Of a stretch of DNA of 64,000 nt, positions 10,690 through 22,705 are shown in pieces (position 1 is the stretch's first letter; every line of letters starts with the position of its first letter). The translations under genes were made by a program, and so were the position numbers. Source of the stretch: Tupaia tana (taxonomy: Eukaryota; Chordata; Mammalia; Scandentia; Tupaiidae); NCBI GenBank assembly GCA_026018925.1, contig JAKSZU010000008.1, forward strand, positions 8,670,415 to 8,734,414. The letters are read 5' to 3'. The notes beneath the pieces are model-generated. The model did no database searches and had not been told where the DNA came from. It was given only the letters and a program-made list of their open reading frames with translations.

Positions 10690-11838
10690 AGCAAAAAAAA
10701 TGAGTAACATTAAAAGTCTCACAATGCACTTATATACAGATAAATACCCATTCCCAAAGTTCAGTGAAAAATGTGTCTCAAATACTTTTCATGTAAAATA
10801 TGTTCAAATAAACAGTAAGGAAACTAACCTAAAAAGTAATAGGAGGTAAAGAGTTCTGAACGAGCTCCTTCTTAGAGGTGGTAAGGGCATGGAAGTTAAG
10901 CAGCTGCCCAAGGTCAGACTGGTTTATCAGAGGAGGATGAGAGGAGGCTGTAGTTTTGCTGATTCTATTACAAAGCCGGATTCTCCAACCCCTGGCGTTA
11001 AGTATCATAATTTCTTTAAACCTTTGGAGAAAGGAGAAGAGGGAGGCATCTAAATTCTAGGCTGAATTTCCAGTGTTTTCTAAAAATGTTACATATAAAT
11101 AAGATTTGCAAATCATATGGAGATGTATGAATCATCTTAGATAACAACTCACAAACATTTAAGTAGGTGATTTGGGCCAGATTTATAGCTGATGTATAAT
11201 AACATGTGCCTTTTCAATCTCTATAATACCAATTACATCTATTTCATTTATTCCATCTCCCTTCAAGTCTGTAGGTCTTTCTTCCTTTGTGAAGACACTA
11301 ATAGTTAAGTCGATTTACAACATAAAAAAAGTCACGAAATACTATAAAAGAAAAGCAATCCCAGAAACAGACAAACCCTTCCATAAGCTGTCCATTTATC
11401 AACCAGGCTCTGGCATCATTCAAAAGTGGAAAAAGAAAACCTTTGTGGTTTGCTGAGAATGGCTCTTCTTGAATTCCCTCCTGAAGTTTTTACTAGTATA
11501 AGTAGTACTCACATTGCACTGTTTTTAGTAGCCTATACAAATGCTGTCACTCATCAAAGAACATTAGTTTAGTGCAATGTATCCCAAATGATTTGCCTGC
11601 ATTTTTTCCAATCTGCAGTGAAAACATTGGAAACTATGTTAGTATGGCCCTAACTAAAGGATCTATGCAATACATTCCTCCCACAACTTACTCTAAGGTG
11701 CATTTCCCTCCATTTGGTTCTATCCAACAACCCAGACTTCCAAAATGTTTTTTCTTTGCCCTTTCCCCTTGACTGCCAGGACATGTGGGACTAAACTGAG
11801 CTGCAAAACTCTCTTTTCTTACTGATGGTGTCTGATTT
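10690..11838 (+). other. Putative RP1 intron 1, middle part
   Basis: Unique AT-rich DNA. A stretch at 10866-10935 with CTGCCCAAGGTCAGACTGG looks like a decayed MIR core. No gene supported. Confidence 0.4.
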
Positions 11839-12110
11839 TCCCTTTTATTTATTTATTTTGAAAGAGATCTTTGCTATAAGGCACGTGTGTTTGCTGGAGA
11901 GAAAGAGACAGAGAGAGAGAAAGTGAGAAGTCATTTCCCAGGAGGGATGACCATGCCACAGTATCTTCTCCCACATTTTCCTCTTGGGATTTTGGGCAGG
12001 CATCCACATGCATCATCTGACATGAGTTTCAAGCTGCTGCGTTCAGGACATGAACTGCAGTTTGCCATGTGGGAGTACAGTACCACAACCACTATGTCAC
12101 CTGCTGGCCT
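11839..12110 (-). mobile_element. SINE-A, old copy
   Basis: Reverse-strand copy with all blocks recognisable (TTTGCTATAAGGCACG, GAGA tract, CATTTTCCTCTTGGGATTTTGGG, head ending CCTGCTGGCC) but many CpG losses. Confidence 0.85.
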
Positions 12111-12718
12111 TCTTTTTGTTATTATTATTTTTTTTTAAATGCAATAATGGCCATTAATTTTAAAGATTTATGAAGATGAGCAATATATTAAAAATTCAAA
12201 TATCATCCATAGCTGTAATCCAGAGATAACCATCATTGACACTGGGCTTTATATATTTCTGGACTTCTCCCCATTCATATAATAAATATTTAAACACAAA
12301 AATTAATGTCATAGCACATGCGTTTAAAAAAACTCCTTTTTCACTTAGTAATATGTCATGATCACCTCTCTCTGCTAAAAATATAGATCTATAAAACCAT
12401 GTTTGATAGTTGCATAATTTTCCACTGCATGGGTATAGGTATCATCATCTATTTACTTAGGTCCTTATTAGTGTCTTCAGGTTTTTAGGTTTTAAATTAT
12501 AAATATCCTTATTTAATTGTTTTATTTGTGTCTTTTTATTGTCTCAAAATTATTTTCTTAAATTAGCAGGCATAGTAAATAAATGAATGAGTAGATGAAT
12601 GAATGAATTACTAAATTTCAAGGAGTATCCCGGATGTCTGTAACTATAATTAGCACACGTTAGCATTTTCAAGTATTCTTTCTGGTTATTCTGGACATGA
12701 TCATTTTCTTTCCTCCAG
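12111..12718 (+). other. Putative RP1 intron 1, right part with old LINE trace and exon 2 acceptor
   Basis: From 12150 to 12500, CACTTAGTAATATGTCATGATC and TTTTCCACTGCATGGGTATA resemble an old L1-type 3' region. The final bases form a good polypyrimidine tract and acceptor, TTTTCTTTCCTCCAG, with the AG at 12717-12718. Confidence 0.5.
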
Positions 12719-13351
12719 GTCCCAGCCAAAATGAGTGAAACCCCTTCTACTAGCTTCTCCATGATTCATCCGACTTCTTCTGAAGGTCAGGTTCCCTCTG
12801 CTCGCCTTCTGAGCCTCACTCATCCTGTTGTGGCCAAGCGGATCAGCTTCTACAAGAGCGGAGACCCCCAATTTGGAGGGGTTAGGGTGGTGGTGAACCC
12901 TCGTTCCTTTAAGTCCTTTGATGCTTTGCTGGATAACTTGTCCGGGAAGGTGCCCCTACCTTTTGGAGTGAGGAACATCAGCACACCTCGGGGAAGGCAC
13001 AGCATCACGAGCCTGGAGGAGTTGGAGGATGGTGAGTCCTACCTGTGTTCCCATAGCAGGAAGGTAAAGCCGGTTGACTTGGACAAGGCCCGACGACGCC
13101 CACGACCCTGGCTCAGCAGCCGGGCTCTCAGTGCGCATGCGCAACGCCGCCCAGCAGCGGTCCCAGCTGCCACCCCCAGCATGCCCCGCGGCCCACGGAG
13201 GCTCTTGGTCTTCAAGAACGGAGAACCCAGGACGAGGCGTGCGGTCCTTGTTAGCAGGAGGTCTACTCAGAGCTTCGAGACCTTTCTGCAGCACCTGACA
13301 GAGGTCATGCAGTTCCCGGTGATCAAGCTGTACGCCACGGACGGAAGGAAG
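12719..13351 (+). CDS. RP1: RP1 exon 2: start codon, DCX domain 1 and most of DCX domain 2
   Basis: RP1 is a photoreceptor microtubule-associated protein of the outer-segment axoneme, needed for orderly disc stacking. The exon starts after the acceptor at 12717-12718, has 12 bases of 5' UTR, and the ATG at 12731 with A at -3. It encodes 207 codons. Residues 1-35 are a Ser/Thr-rich leader. DCX1 spans about 36-118 ([40 protein letters not shown], the [13 protein letters not shown] end). A basic, Pro/Ala-rich linker follows. DCX2 starts near 155 ([27 protein letters not shown]) and is cut by the donor AAG|GTGAGC, with the exon edge at 13351. The open frame runs on to 13477, but that part is intron. 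The exon is much more GC-rich than its surroundings. The family is very clear. Confidence 0.97.
13132..13143 (+). promoter_or_regulatory. Perfect NRF1-type palindrome inside RP1 exon 2
   Basis: TGCGCATGCGCA is a 12-bp perfect palindrome that fits the NRF1 consensus. It lies in the codons of the DCX linker, in the CpG-rich part of exon 2. Whether any factor binds is unknown; it may be a coincidence of base composition. Confidence 0.35.
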
Positions 13352-14329
13352 GTGAGCGCTGCTGGTGCCCTTCAGGCCTGCGCTGATGGGTTCGTGCAGG
13401 ATGTGCATGGCGATCCCCTTGAGTGTGTGCGATCCGTGACGGCGTCTTTGCCCCCCCCCCCACCCCCCCAGACCTGATACCCTGTCAACCAGAGGGTCTC
13501 TTTTTAACCTCTCGCGCCTTCTGTCTTCCCTGAACACCGAGTTATATTCTGTTTTGGAACAGAATCCAGTCTCAAAAGTATTGCTTGGAAGAAGTGGCCA
13601 AGAGTAGTATCCACCTCAATAGAGAAAGCGTTTTCCTGAGATCCCTGCTGGAGGGTCAGTAGTCACAGCATGTCCACAGGAGCTCACCTTCCCGCCCTAC
13701 TGCGACTGCCAGGCCGCCTCCCAGCTGTCTCTTGGTGGCTGTTTGGCTGCAGATGCAGTTAATGGTGGGAAATACTGCATGCCTTTTAAAGATTTCTTTG
13801 GTTATGCTGAAGACCAGCCTCTTTCTAGCCATATGTAGGCCCAGGAAGGCTGTAGGAGTCCGGGTACTCATGTTTGATTCTTCCTGTTTCTTTGTAAAAG
13901 TAATTAGTGCCTGGATCCAGCAGTTGGCGTAATGGCTATGTCACTGGACTCTCATGTAGTTGACCGGGGTTCGAGTCCCGGACCCGGTGGCTTAAACTCA
14001 CGCTGGTCTTGTGTGAGTGTGCGTGTCCAAGATCTGGAGAGGAGAATGGAGGAGAAGGGATTGTGGTGTGGCCATCTCCCCGGGAGACGATTTTTTGCTT
14101 TCTTTTTTTCTCTGTCTTTCTGGTGAGCCCAGGCGCCCTATAGCGAAAACCACCACGGGGGGTGGGGGGAGCGGGGAGGAGTCGGGGAGGATAGTGCCTA
14201 AGAAAATGCGTGGTGATTATCTCTCTGAACCTGGGAGGTTGTTGAATTGATTCAATTAAAGTTATGGAATTACGACATGCTAAGACTGAAACTTGCTCAT
14301 GCTAGGAGTGTGACTTTGGTTTCTTCTAG
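13352..14329 (+). other. RP1: RP1 intron 2
   Basis: 978 bases from donor GTGAGC to acceptor TTTCTTCTAG. It holds a C-rich run, C11-A-C7, at 13451-13469, immediately before CAG, which resembles a pyrimidine tract and acceptor. It also contains one SINE-A. Both ends sit between codons (phase 0). Confidence 0.9.
13913..14191 (+). mobile_element. SINE-A in RP1 intron 2, with a G-rich tail
   Basis: Head, body and CT tract are normal, but after TATAGCGAAAACC the usual A tail is replaced by a G-rich run (about 14150-14190) with at least four runs of four or more G. An 8-bp duplication TAGTGCCT flanks the unit (13905-13912, 14192-14199), so the G-rich tail is inside the insertion. It lies 138 bases upstream of exon 3, on the gene's sense strand. 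Confidence 0.88.
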
Positions 14330-14501
14330 GTTCCCAGTCTCCAGGCAGTGATCCTGAGCTCTGGAGCCATGGTGGCAGCAGGAAGGGAGCCATTTAAACC
14401 AGGAAATTATGACATCCAAAAGTACATACTTCCTGCTAGATTACCGGGGATCTCTCAGCACGTGTATCCCAAGGGAAAAGCTAGGTCAGAACGCAGAAAG
14501 A
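14330..14501 (+). CDS. RP1: RP1 exon 3: end of DCX domain 2
   Basis: This 172-base exon begins after TTTCTTCTAG and ends before GTAAGT. It reads in the frame of exon 2 for 57 codons plus one base: [20 protein letters not shown] and then the conserved [11 protein letters not shown] segment, a typical DCX C-terminal strand, followed by [18 protein letters not shown] and a basic end. It completes DCX2 (about residues 155-235) and then starts the linker. It leaves a single base A to be joined with the next exon (phase 1). It matches the known RP1 exon 3 in size and content. Confidence 0.96.
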
Positions 14502-16645
14502 GTAAGTCATTTATAAATATATAGCTTTTGTTTTTAGCTCTGAGATTTGTTTTGCCTTAACAACAAAAAAGCCATGCTTAAATGATCAGTTCTTCATTAC
14601 TGAAGATAAAATATGAGAGTAATGAAAATGTTCTAGAGTGAAATTGGTTTTATTTATAGTTGGAAAGAATTATAGAGATTATCTGATACAAATTTTAAGA
14701 CAGTTCAAATCATTGATATAGCTGCTTAAATTGATTACATGTTTTTTGTTTGTTTTTGTTTTATTTCCTTTATAAAATACCTAGTTAAAAAAAAATGCCT
14801 GCATTTCTTGTCTTAGAGAGGAAGTCTGTGTCATCTGTGTAAATGACATCTCTGGTAGTTGCAGAGTTTTCTCTAAATATTACCATACAGTATTTGTAGC
14901 TGAGCTCAATAGGTTAGTAGGGTGACTGTTTTTTCAAATCTACATTATATGCATGGCCTTCCTAGGTTATTTCTATAAAAATTGGAGGTACTAAAAACCA
15001 ATTATTTATTTAAAAAGATTTATGCAGCCAATTCATGTTGGTTATCAATAACCTAGGATCTGTTGCAAGATGTAGCATTGTCCTTTGGAAAGTGGAAAAT
15101 GAAGGCCTCTCACCTAAGAGAATGGAACAGGCTGTGAAATCCCTGTGGAGCATGGCTAATTTCATCATTGTGCTTCGTATTTCTAGGGAGACTTCAGCTT
15201 ATGCTATAGTACTAATTATCATTTATACTTAATTTAAAAATTCTTTACTTTCTTTAGATGTGAAATAATATGTATTTTAATGTTAATGCTAGTATTAACA
15301 TATTTAGTATTAATTCCTCTATTGCTAATGTCGGTGAAACTAATTTGTTATCATTTTTTAAAGTTTTATTTATTTCATGAGTAAGAGACAGACAGACAAC
15401 ACCATCGACAAGGTCTTATGCGTCATTTCCCTCAGCCTTTGTCAGCCAGCTAGGATCACAGACATATATATGTGCATGGGCTCAGCTGGCAAATCTTCAC
15501 CCTCATGTTTATGGCTCCCAGCATTGCAGAGTGTTGTGCTACTTCTGCACCACTGTGGCTGGGCCTGTATATCTTTTATTATTGTCTGATAATTCCATGG
15601 ACATACTCAACAGATTACTAATGTTCTTACTTTTTAGCAGTAGGCTGTCAAATATATGTTATGCATATGACACTATATCACCAGGGTGAAATGATTTTAT
15701 TATTTTGTGTATGATACAATTGCTGAGTTTGATTTTTGGTGATTTAGTAAATCTAAGGACTTTGTTAAGTTTTACTTCAAAAAAATCAGGAGAGGGATAT
15801 CTTCATTTATGATTTCACTAAATGTATACCAAAATAAGAAAAAAATATTTATAGGTTTGTATTCTGAACAATTAAAGGTACTTACCTAATGGCAAGCATG
15901 TTCAAATTTATATAGATTACTGTAAAGAATTTAATTGATTTAAGAAGCAGGAGTATCAAGGTTAATACTAAAAAGACACAATAAAAAGTTAACTAATATT
16001 TGGACATATCTAGCTTTGTTTTCTTTGTTCCTTTTATTAAATCAGCTGCACTGATCTTACAAAATGAATGCTAAATTAACAATTATTCCTTGATTAACCC
16101 AGTCTTAAGTAAATTCTGAAAATGTTTGTTTTAATAAAGCTACAGATATATTTCTTGGGTATGCACAGGTATGAAAATGAATACCATGGTAAGTTGTTAG
16201 TTGCCTAATTTGAATATCTAAACAGTACTTGGTTAGACTGTAGGTCCAATATTGTTAAGTAAATAAAAGAATAAAACCTACAAAAAACCCTTGTAGTTTT
16301 GATAGAATCTTAGCAATTTCTACTTTGTACATTTCTTTTTAGAATTACCTTAGAAGATTTATTAAAATTTTATGAATCTACTTATTGAAGTAGAATTTTA
16401 AGTGCCTTTTTAAGTGTGTTTTAAAGAGATGTACCAGACATTAGAGTAAGTTTTCTCATTCATTGAATGCATAGAGCTCAGAAACATATCAATAACATTT
16501 TACTATGAGATTCTGAAAATGATACTTTTCATACTAATTATTTTCTTTTTTTCTTCTTTCTTTGCTGCTTGTTCGTTGGATATTTAAAACTTCTCTTTCC
16601 CATTGTATTTTTGTGTGGACATTTTCATTGTGAAAATCTTAAAAG
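14502..16645 (+). other. RP1: RP1 intron 3
   Basis: 2144 bases from donor GTAAGT to the acceptor at CTTAAAAG (AG at 16644-16645). The acceptor is weak, with only scattered pyrimidines just upstream. Apart from one SINE-B the intron is AT-rich and I see no other feature. Confidence 0.88.
15358..15575 (-). mobile_element. SINE-B copy in RP1 intron 3
   Basis: The pattern AAGTTTTATTTATTTC, AGAGACAGACAGAC, a middle with GCTAGGATCACAGACATATA, then CATTGCAGAGTGTTGTGCTA and CACCACTGTGGCTGGGCC recurs at 24118, 36450, 61570 and 62725. It is a separate family from SINE-A. Orientation is taken from the T-rich end. Confidence 0.7.
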
Positions 16646-19600
16646 TGAGCAAACAGGTGCCTTCAAGCCCGAGGTCCCAGATTAATTCTGTTTCTTCTGA
16701 CAAAACAAATAATAATAATTGCTACTCGGACTATTCTTTTGCTCCCGAAAACTACTTGGCGTTAGAAAAAAAAGATTCTCAGAATTTACTGATATATCCT
16801 TCTAAAGATGACATTGAGAAATCAGTTATTTTTAATCAAGATGGAACTATGACAGTTGAGATGAAAATTCGATTCAAGATAAAGGAGGAGGAAACTGTAA
16901 AATGGACAACTACTGTCAGTAGAGGTGGTCTTTCTAATAATGATGAAAAGAATGAGATAAGCAGTTTGCCAGGAAGAACTGATGATCTGTCGTCTGGTTT
17001 AAAATTGGAAGCATGTTCATTGTTTGCAGATGTCTCCCTTCTGGAGAAAGGCAATAATCAAGACGTAAGTTTAGTACATGAGTCAAACACTCAAGTGACA
17101 GATCAAGAGACTGAGACTTGCAGTTCTGCTAGTTGGGATAATGCCACTCTGGACACAGATATCATTCAAGGAACTCAGGATCAAGTGAAGCATAATTTTT
17201 ATAGGCCCCCTACACCTGGGCCAAGGAGAGTGAGACCAAAGAAATCTGTAATAGGGAGTGTGACCTTAGTATCTGAAACTGAGGTAGAAGAGAAAACAAT
17301 TAGGCAGTTTTCCTATAGTAAAGAAAGGGAAAGTGGGGAAAACAAATCTGAGTATCATATGATTACACATTCTTGTAGTAAAATGTCATCAGTATCTAAC
17401 AAGCCAGTAGTTGTTCAGATCGATAATAATGAGAACATGGAATCATCTTTAGAAAGAAAAAAGGAAAGCACAGTGCTCAAGTCAAGTGCAATAAGTGCTG
17501 GTGTAATAGAAATTACAAATCAGAAGATGCTAGAGATGTCTCATAATAGTGACTTACCATCAGCTATATCAGAGAATTCAATGGTGAAGGAGGATGTAGG
17601 TGATAGTGTCATATCAGACAACAAAACTGGTATCAGGAACTTCAGAACTTATAAGAATACAAATAATAGTTTCAGTGCTACTTCAACAGACTCAACTCTC
17701 TCCTCAAGTAAGAACTCTGGAACATACAAAAATAGTTCTGAGGCTCTATCTTCAGTAGGATCCTCTGCTGTTACCACAAGAATTGACAGACTAACTAATG
17801 AATTTGCTCAGTGTGGTTTAACAAGGCTTCCAGAAAATGAAAAACAGATTTTGTCATCTCTTGTCAGAAAAAAGAAGAAGAAATCTCAGCAGCAAGTGAT
17901 AAATTCCAAGTATCAGCCTGGGGAGATTACAACCAAAAGAATCCCCATTAAGAGTGAGAGAATAAACATAAGAGATAAAATTGCACAAGAATCCATATTG
18001 CTAGATTCACACAGTTTCCTTAAAGGAGGGTTACTTTCTGAGAAAGAGCTCCATGCAAGTGATATGGTAATTGAATCAAATCATTTTTCTTCCAAGAATA
18101 GTAATAACACAATTTCCAAGAATTTTCATAGAAATAAATCAAATAGTACCACAAATCCTAATGTTCAAGGACTTTTAACCAAAAGAAAATCCAGATCACT
18201 AAAGAAAGTAAGCTTAGGACGACCTAAAAAAAGAGAAATTGGCCAAATAGAAAAAGTATTTCCCCACAATGACTCTAAATATTGTAAAAGTACTTTTGAA
18301 AATCAAAGTTTATTTAATGTGTTTAACCTCATTGAACAAAAACCCAAAGATTTTTGTGAATCACAGCCTCAAGAAGAAGTGGTGTCTGGTTATTTAAGAG
18401 GAATGGAAAAGAAGAGTTTAGTTGCAAAAGTTAAGGATTTACATATAAAAAGCCAGAAAAAACAAAAAGGAGGTAAATTGAAATTAGGTGCTATTGTAAA
18501 TAAACAAGACGGTGTTTCCTTAGCTTCTTTACAAAATGCTGATTTTCCTGAGGATATTGCCCAACATTCCATTCCAAATTATGTACAGAGATGGTTACAG
18601 AACATAAACCCATATCCAACTTTAAATCCTATAAAATCATCTCCACTATGCAAAAATGAAAGGAGCCTGACAAGTTATAACAATAATGGTTTTCCTGGAA
18701 ATAATCCCCATACAAGTTGTGGAGAAGGAAATAATTTTGTTATGGAAAGTAATAAACATGTAACTGAAAATATCAGTTTGACAGGTGATAATCTATGTAA
18801 AGAGGTAGATGACTCTCTTTTTGCCAAAGATAATGGTGAAGAATTTACTGAAGATCTCCATGGGAGCCAGGTTGGATCTGCAAATGATGCTTGCTTGGTT
18901 TCCCCATATGAATACTGTACTTTGTCACAGTCAGCTGTTAATAACCATAATATTAAAAGTACGGTATCTGCTGAAAATTCAGGATCAGATAAGGTAAGTC
19001 TTGTTTACCAAGAAATAAACCAAGCTACAAAAGGCCAAAGCGTAGAGGCTGCCATTCAGGTAGATCCTATAGAAGAGGATACTCCGAAAGACCTCTTACC
19101 AGTCTTGTTTCATCAATTGCAAGCTTCAGCTCCTAGTATTCACAAGACTCAGAATGGCATTGTTCAAATGAGAGGGTCACTTGCAGATGTGTCCTTTCCT
19201 TCTGTAATGTGTAATTCATCCACTAATCTCCTTTTAGCATGGCTTCTGGTGTTAAATCTAAAGGGAAACATGAATAGCTTCTGTCCGGGTGATCCTCACA
19301 AGACTACCAGCAAATCTTCAGAAACACTTGCATTGCTGGAAATTCTAAAGCACATTGCCATTACAGAGGAAGCTGATGATTTGAAGGCTGCTGTTGCCAG
19401 TTTAATGGAGTCAACCACAAATTACTTTGGACTTGTTGAGAAAGAACACGATATGGTTCCAATAGGTTTTTCCACAAATTGTCCCATTGTTAACATTCAG
19501 AAAGTTCCTAAGTGTGATGAAAATGAAAAGGCAAATATCCCTTCTTTGGATGGAGGCTACTCTACCAGTGAGGCTGATGTACCTGAAGTCTGTGTTTCAG

Positions 19601-22317
19601 AGGTGAATTGCTCTCCATTTGAGTTGTGTGCTGTGAGTAACACTTACACTCCAAAAGACACTTGTAACTCTCATGAGACTTTTTATCCTAGTGACAGTTA
19701 TGCCATGAGTCAGACCTCCATGAATAAGGCTTGTTTCCTAGAAGATACCTGTTCACTTGCTGATGCTGTGTTTCTTCAAGAAGCTAATGCTGTAAAGGAG
19801 AATGATGTCTATGAAACAGCTTACCCGTTTGACAAGACCTACATTCCTATTGAAGTCTGCAATGCTACTGATGGTTTAAATTCCGAAGAAAACATATATA
19901 CAGATAACTTGGAATTAACTGAAGAGTTAGAAAAAGTTGATGAATTTCAGAAAGACCTAAGTATTTTGGCAGACTCTGGGTATGAAACTAGCTTTAATAC
20001 ATTGGTTTCCCACCAAAATGACAGTAACGTAAGCCCTTGTGGCCTTTTTCTAAATGAAACCGAACCAGAATTTCATAAGAATCATAGTCCTATAGAGGAA
20101 TTTCAAAATTGTTCACTAAAGGAAGTTCAGGATGAAAATGCATACACATCTTTTGATAAGGAAGAATCAAAGACTTCCGAAGATCCAAGCTCAGTAACCA
20201 ACAGCATGACATCAAACGAAAGACACAATATTTCAGAATTGGAATCTTTTGAAGAACTAGAAAACCAGGATGCTGATATCTTTAACACAGTGGTAAGTGG
20301 AGGAGAGCAAGCTATTGAAGAATCAATTTCAAAAGAGTTATTAGCCAGTAAAAATTTAGAATTGATAGATATTTCTGATAGGAGCATTATAGAAGAAGAA
20401 AGAAGGAATGGTATAAGTTGTCAGACAATTAGTAGTAGGCTAGCAACACCACCGTCTTTAGATTTTTGTTATGATTCTAAGCAAAATACTGAAAAAGAGG
20501 TCAATGAAGGAGAAACTGAGATAAGAGTAAAAATGATGGTGAAAAACATGGATGTTGGAAGTTATTCAGAGTCCTCTCTTGACTTAAAAAAATGCTTCAA
20601 GAGTCCAGTGACTTCTGATTGGTCAGACTATAGACCAGATAGTGAGAGTGAACAGCCCTATAAAACATCTAGTGATGGCCCCAGTGACAGTAGTGAGATT
20701 GCTCCAGAGAAAGAGTACAATAGAGGATTCGTTAAAAGGGCAGTAGAAAAGCTTTACAATAAAGCAGAAATTATTAAACCTTTTATTCCAGGATCTACAA
20801 ACAGATCTCAGGTTTGTCCTTGCAATGAGATTGAATTTCATTGTTCTAGGAAACCAGGTTTTTATGATTCTGAAGGCCAGTCATTTGGGTCTTCTGATCA
20901 AGTATCTAGTAGTTCACCTATATTGCATGAATTCCAGGAGGAAAGACAAGATAAATGTGACATTAGTGATGTGAGGAACAATTATGGGGACCACACTGTG
21001 GAATATGGTACAAAACCGAATGATCATAACAGACTCCTTGGAGACTTAGAGGAAGGAGTATTAATTGACAAAGGCAAGTGGCTCCTGAGAGAAAATCATT
21101 TGCTAAGGGTGTCATCTCCTGAAAATCCTGGAATGTACGGCAATTTAGACACTACATCAGTGGATACCCTACTTGATAATAACAGCAATGAGGTACCATA
21201 TTCACATTTTGGAAATTTGGCCCCAGGTCCAAGTATGGCTGAACTATCTTCTTCAGAACTGGAGGAACTGACTCAACCCCTTGAACTAAAATGTAGTTAT
21301 TTTAACATGCCTCATGCTAGTGATTCAGAACCTTTTTGTGATGATTTGCTAGATGTTCAGAATAAAACCCATGCCAAGGAGAGAGTACCAAGTCATTATA
21401 CAGAGGCAATGGGTAATCATCGGTCAGAAACAGTATGCACATCTGTTACTCATGCTTTTTTGCCTGCTGGTAACAAAGTCCACCCTGTCTCTGAAGATGC
21501 TGTTAAAAACCAGCCTTTGCCAGGCAACAGTATGATTCGTGGTACCCTTCAGGAAGGCGACTCTTTGGATAAGCTCTATGCTATTTGTGGCCAACATTGT
21601 CCAATATTAACTGTTATTATTCAACCTGTAAATGAGGAAGATAGAGGATTTGCATATCGTAAAGATTCAGATATTGAAAATTCCTTGGATTTCCACTTAT
21701 GGACGAAAATATACCCATATTTACTACAGTCAAACAAAAATATGTTCAGGGAAAAGAACAATGAAACAAATATGAGAAAAGAATTTATTGATAATGCCAA
21801 GGGCAATCTATTTGATCAGTTTTACCTCAATAACTCATTTGGCTTGATGGATAAAAGAAAAAACCCAAAAAGAATGAAGTTTTTGGACCTAATGGAAGGA
21901 AGTAATTTAAAGACATTTCAGTCATATTTAAACAAAAGGTTTTGTATGAGTATCTTGCACACATTTTTAGTTGTGGATGATATGAATTCAAATACATGGG
22001 TTTCCAGTAATTGGACAAATCAGATCTTTAAAACAGTTGATGAGAATAACAACTTCTTAAATAACAGATTCCAGAGCCAAAGAGTAAGTTTTTACTCACG
22101 AGTAAGAGAAAATACCAATCATCATTTCTCCTTTGAAATGGTTGGTCAAGCCTGCCTGTTAGATAATTGCCAAATTGAGACATTCTTAAATATTAGCAAC
22201 AAAAGTATTTTTAAAATACTTTATATTTTTGAGGGTGAAAATCTTTTCATTTGGGAAGAGGAAAACCAATTAAGTTTAAATGATTTTGAATGCTGTAATG
22301 AACAAGAAGATTTATAA
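16646..22317 (+). CDS. RP1: RP1 exon 4: giant terminal coding exon
   Basis: The exon starts with TG, which completes an ATG codon with the A of exon 3. It then runs 1889 codons to TAA at 22315-22317 with no interruption. Summed with exons 2 and 3 the protein is about 2154 residues, nearly the same as human RP1. The open frame upstream of 16646 (to 16603) is intron. The product is acidic and Ser/Asn-rich without membrane segments. Visible landmarks: the block [20 protein letters not shown] near the start, [20 protein letters not shown], the segment [17 protein letters not shown] followed by the KKKKKS basic cluster (near 17790-17890, the region known to resemble Drosophila Bifocal), [34 protein letters not shown], and the C-terminal [10 protein letters not shown]. 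In humans, truncations in this exon cause retinitis pigmentosa. This copy looks functional. Confidence 0.97.
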
Positions 22318-22705
22318 CTTCAAAATCAGCATAGCCCTTCTCTGTTAGGATGTTTTTTTCCCCCCATAATAAGAAGTCCATGGGATGGATATGAACCATA
22401 AAACCTCAAGAATTTCCTGCTTCTTCAAAATAAGCTTACTCTAGAAAGCTTACCCTTGGGTAAGCTGTTTGGACTTCACTATTTCTTTGTTTTTTATTTT
22501 TTCAACTATTACAGACTTGGTTTCTATTCTTTTGTTTTGGAGAGTTTTATGTCACTTAATTCTGAGCTCCTGATTTCCTATATCTACGATTTTTTGTTTA
22601 GGACATCAATAATGTGCTAAGGACAAGAATTAATATTTTCTTTTTTATGTTATCAGCTTGATATAAAATACATTGGTGAATAAATTGGATGTAACCTCAA
22701 AGTAC
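22318..22705 (+). other. RP1: RP1 3' untranslated region
   Basis: AT-rich sequence after the stop codon up to a probable cleavage site just past the AATAAA at 22679-22684, about 390 bases. The exact end is inferred. Confidence 0.65.
22679..22684 (+). terminator. RP1: RP1 polyadenylation signal AATAAA
   Basis: The canonical hexamer lies 362 bases after the RP1 stop codon and is followed by T-rich sequence. It is the first canonical AATAAA after the stop that I could find. Confidence 0.7.

Noticed and set aside
13352-13477. Extension of the RP1 exon 2 frame to a stop at 13477 (proline run)
   Set aside because: A canonical donor at 13352, and exon 3 continuing the DCX2 domain in frame, show this part is intron.
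12956-13537. 193-codon minus-strand ORF opposite RP1 exon 2
   Set aside because: Shadow of the GC-rich coding exon with no family features of its own.
16603-16645. Upstream ATG of the long exon 4 frame
   Set aside because: It lies before the exon 4 acceptor. The real protein begins in exon 2.
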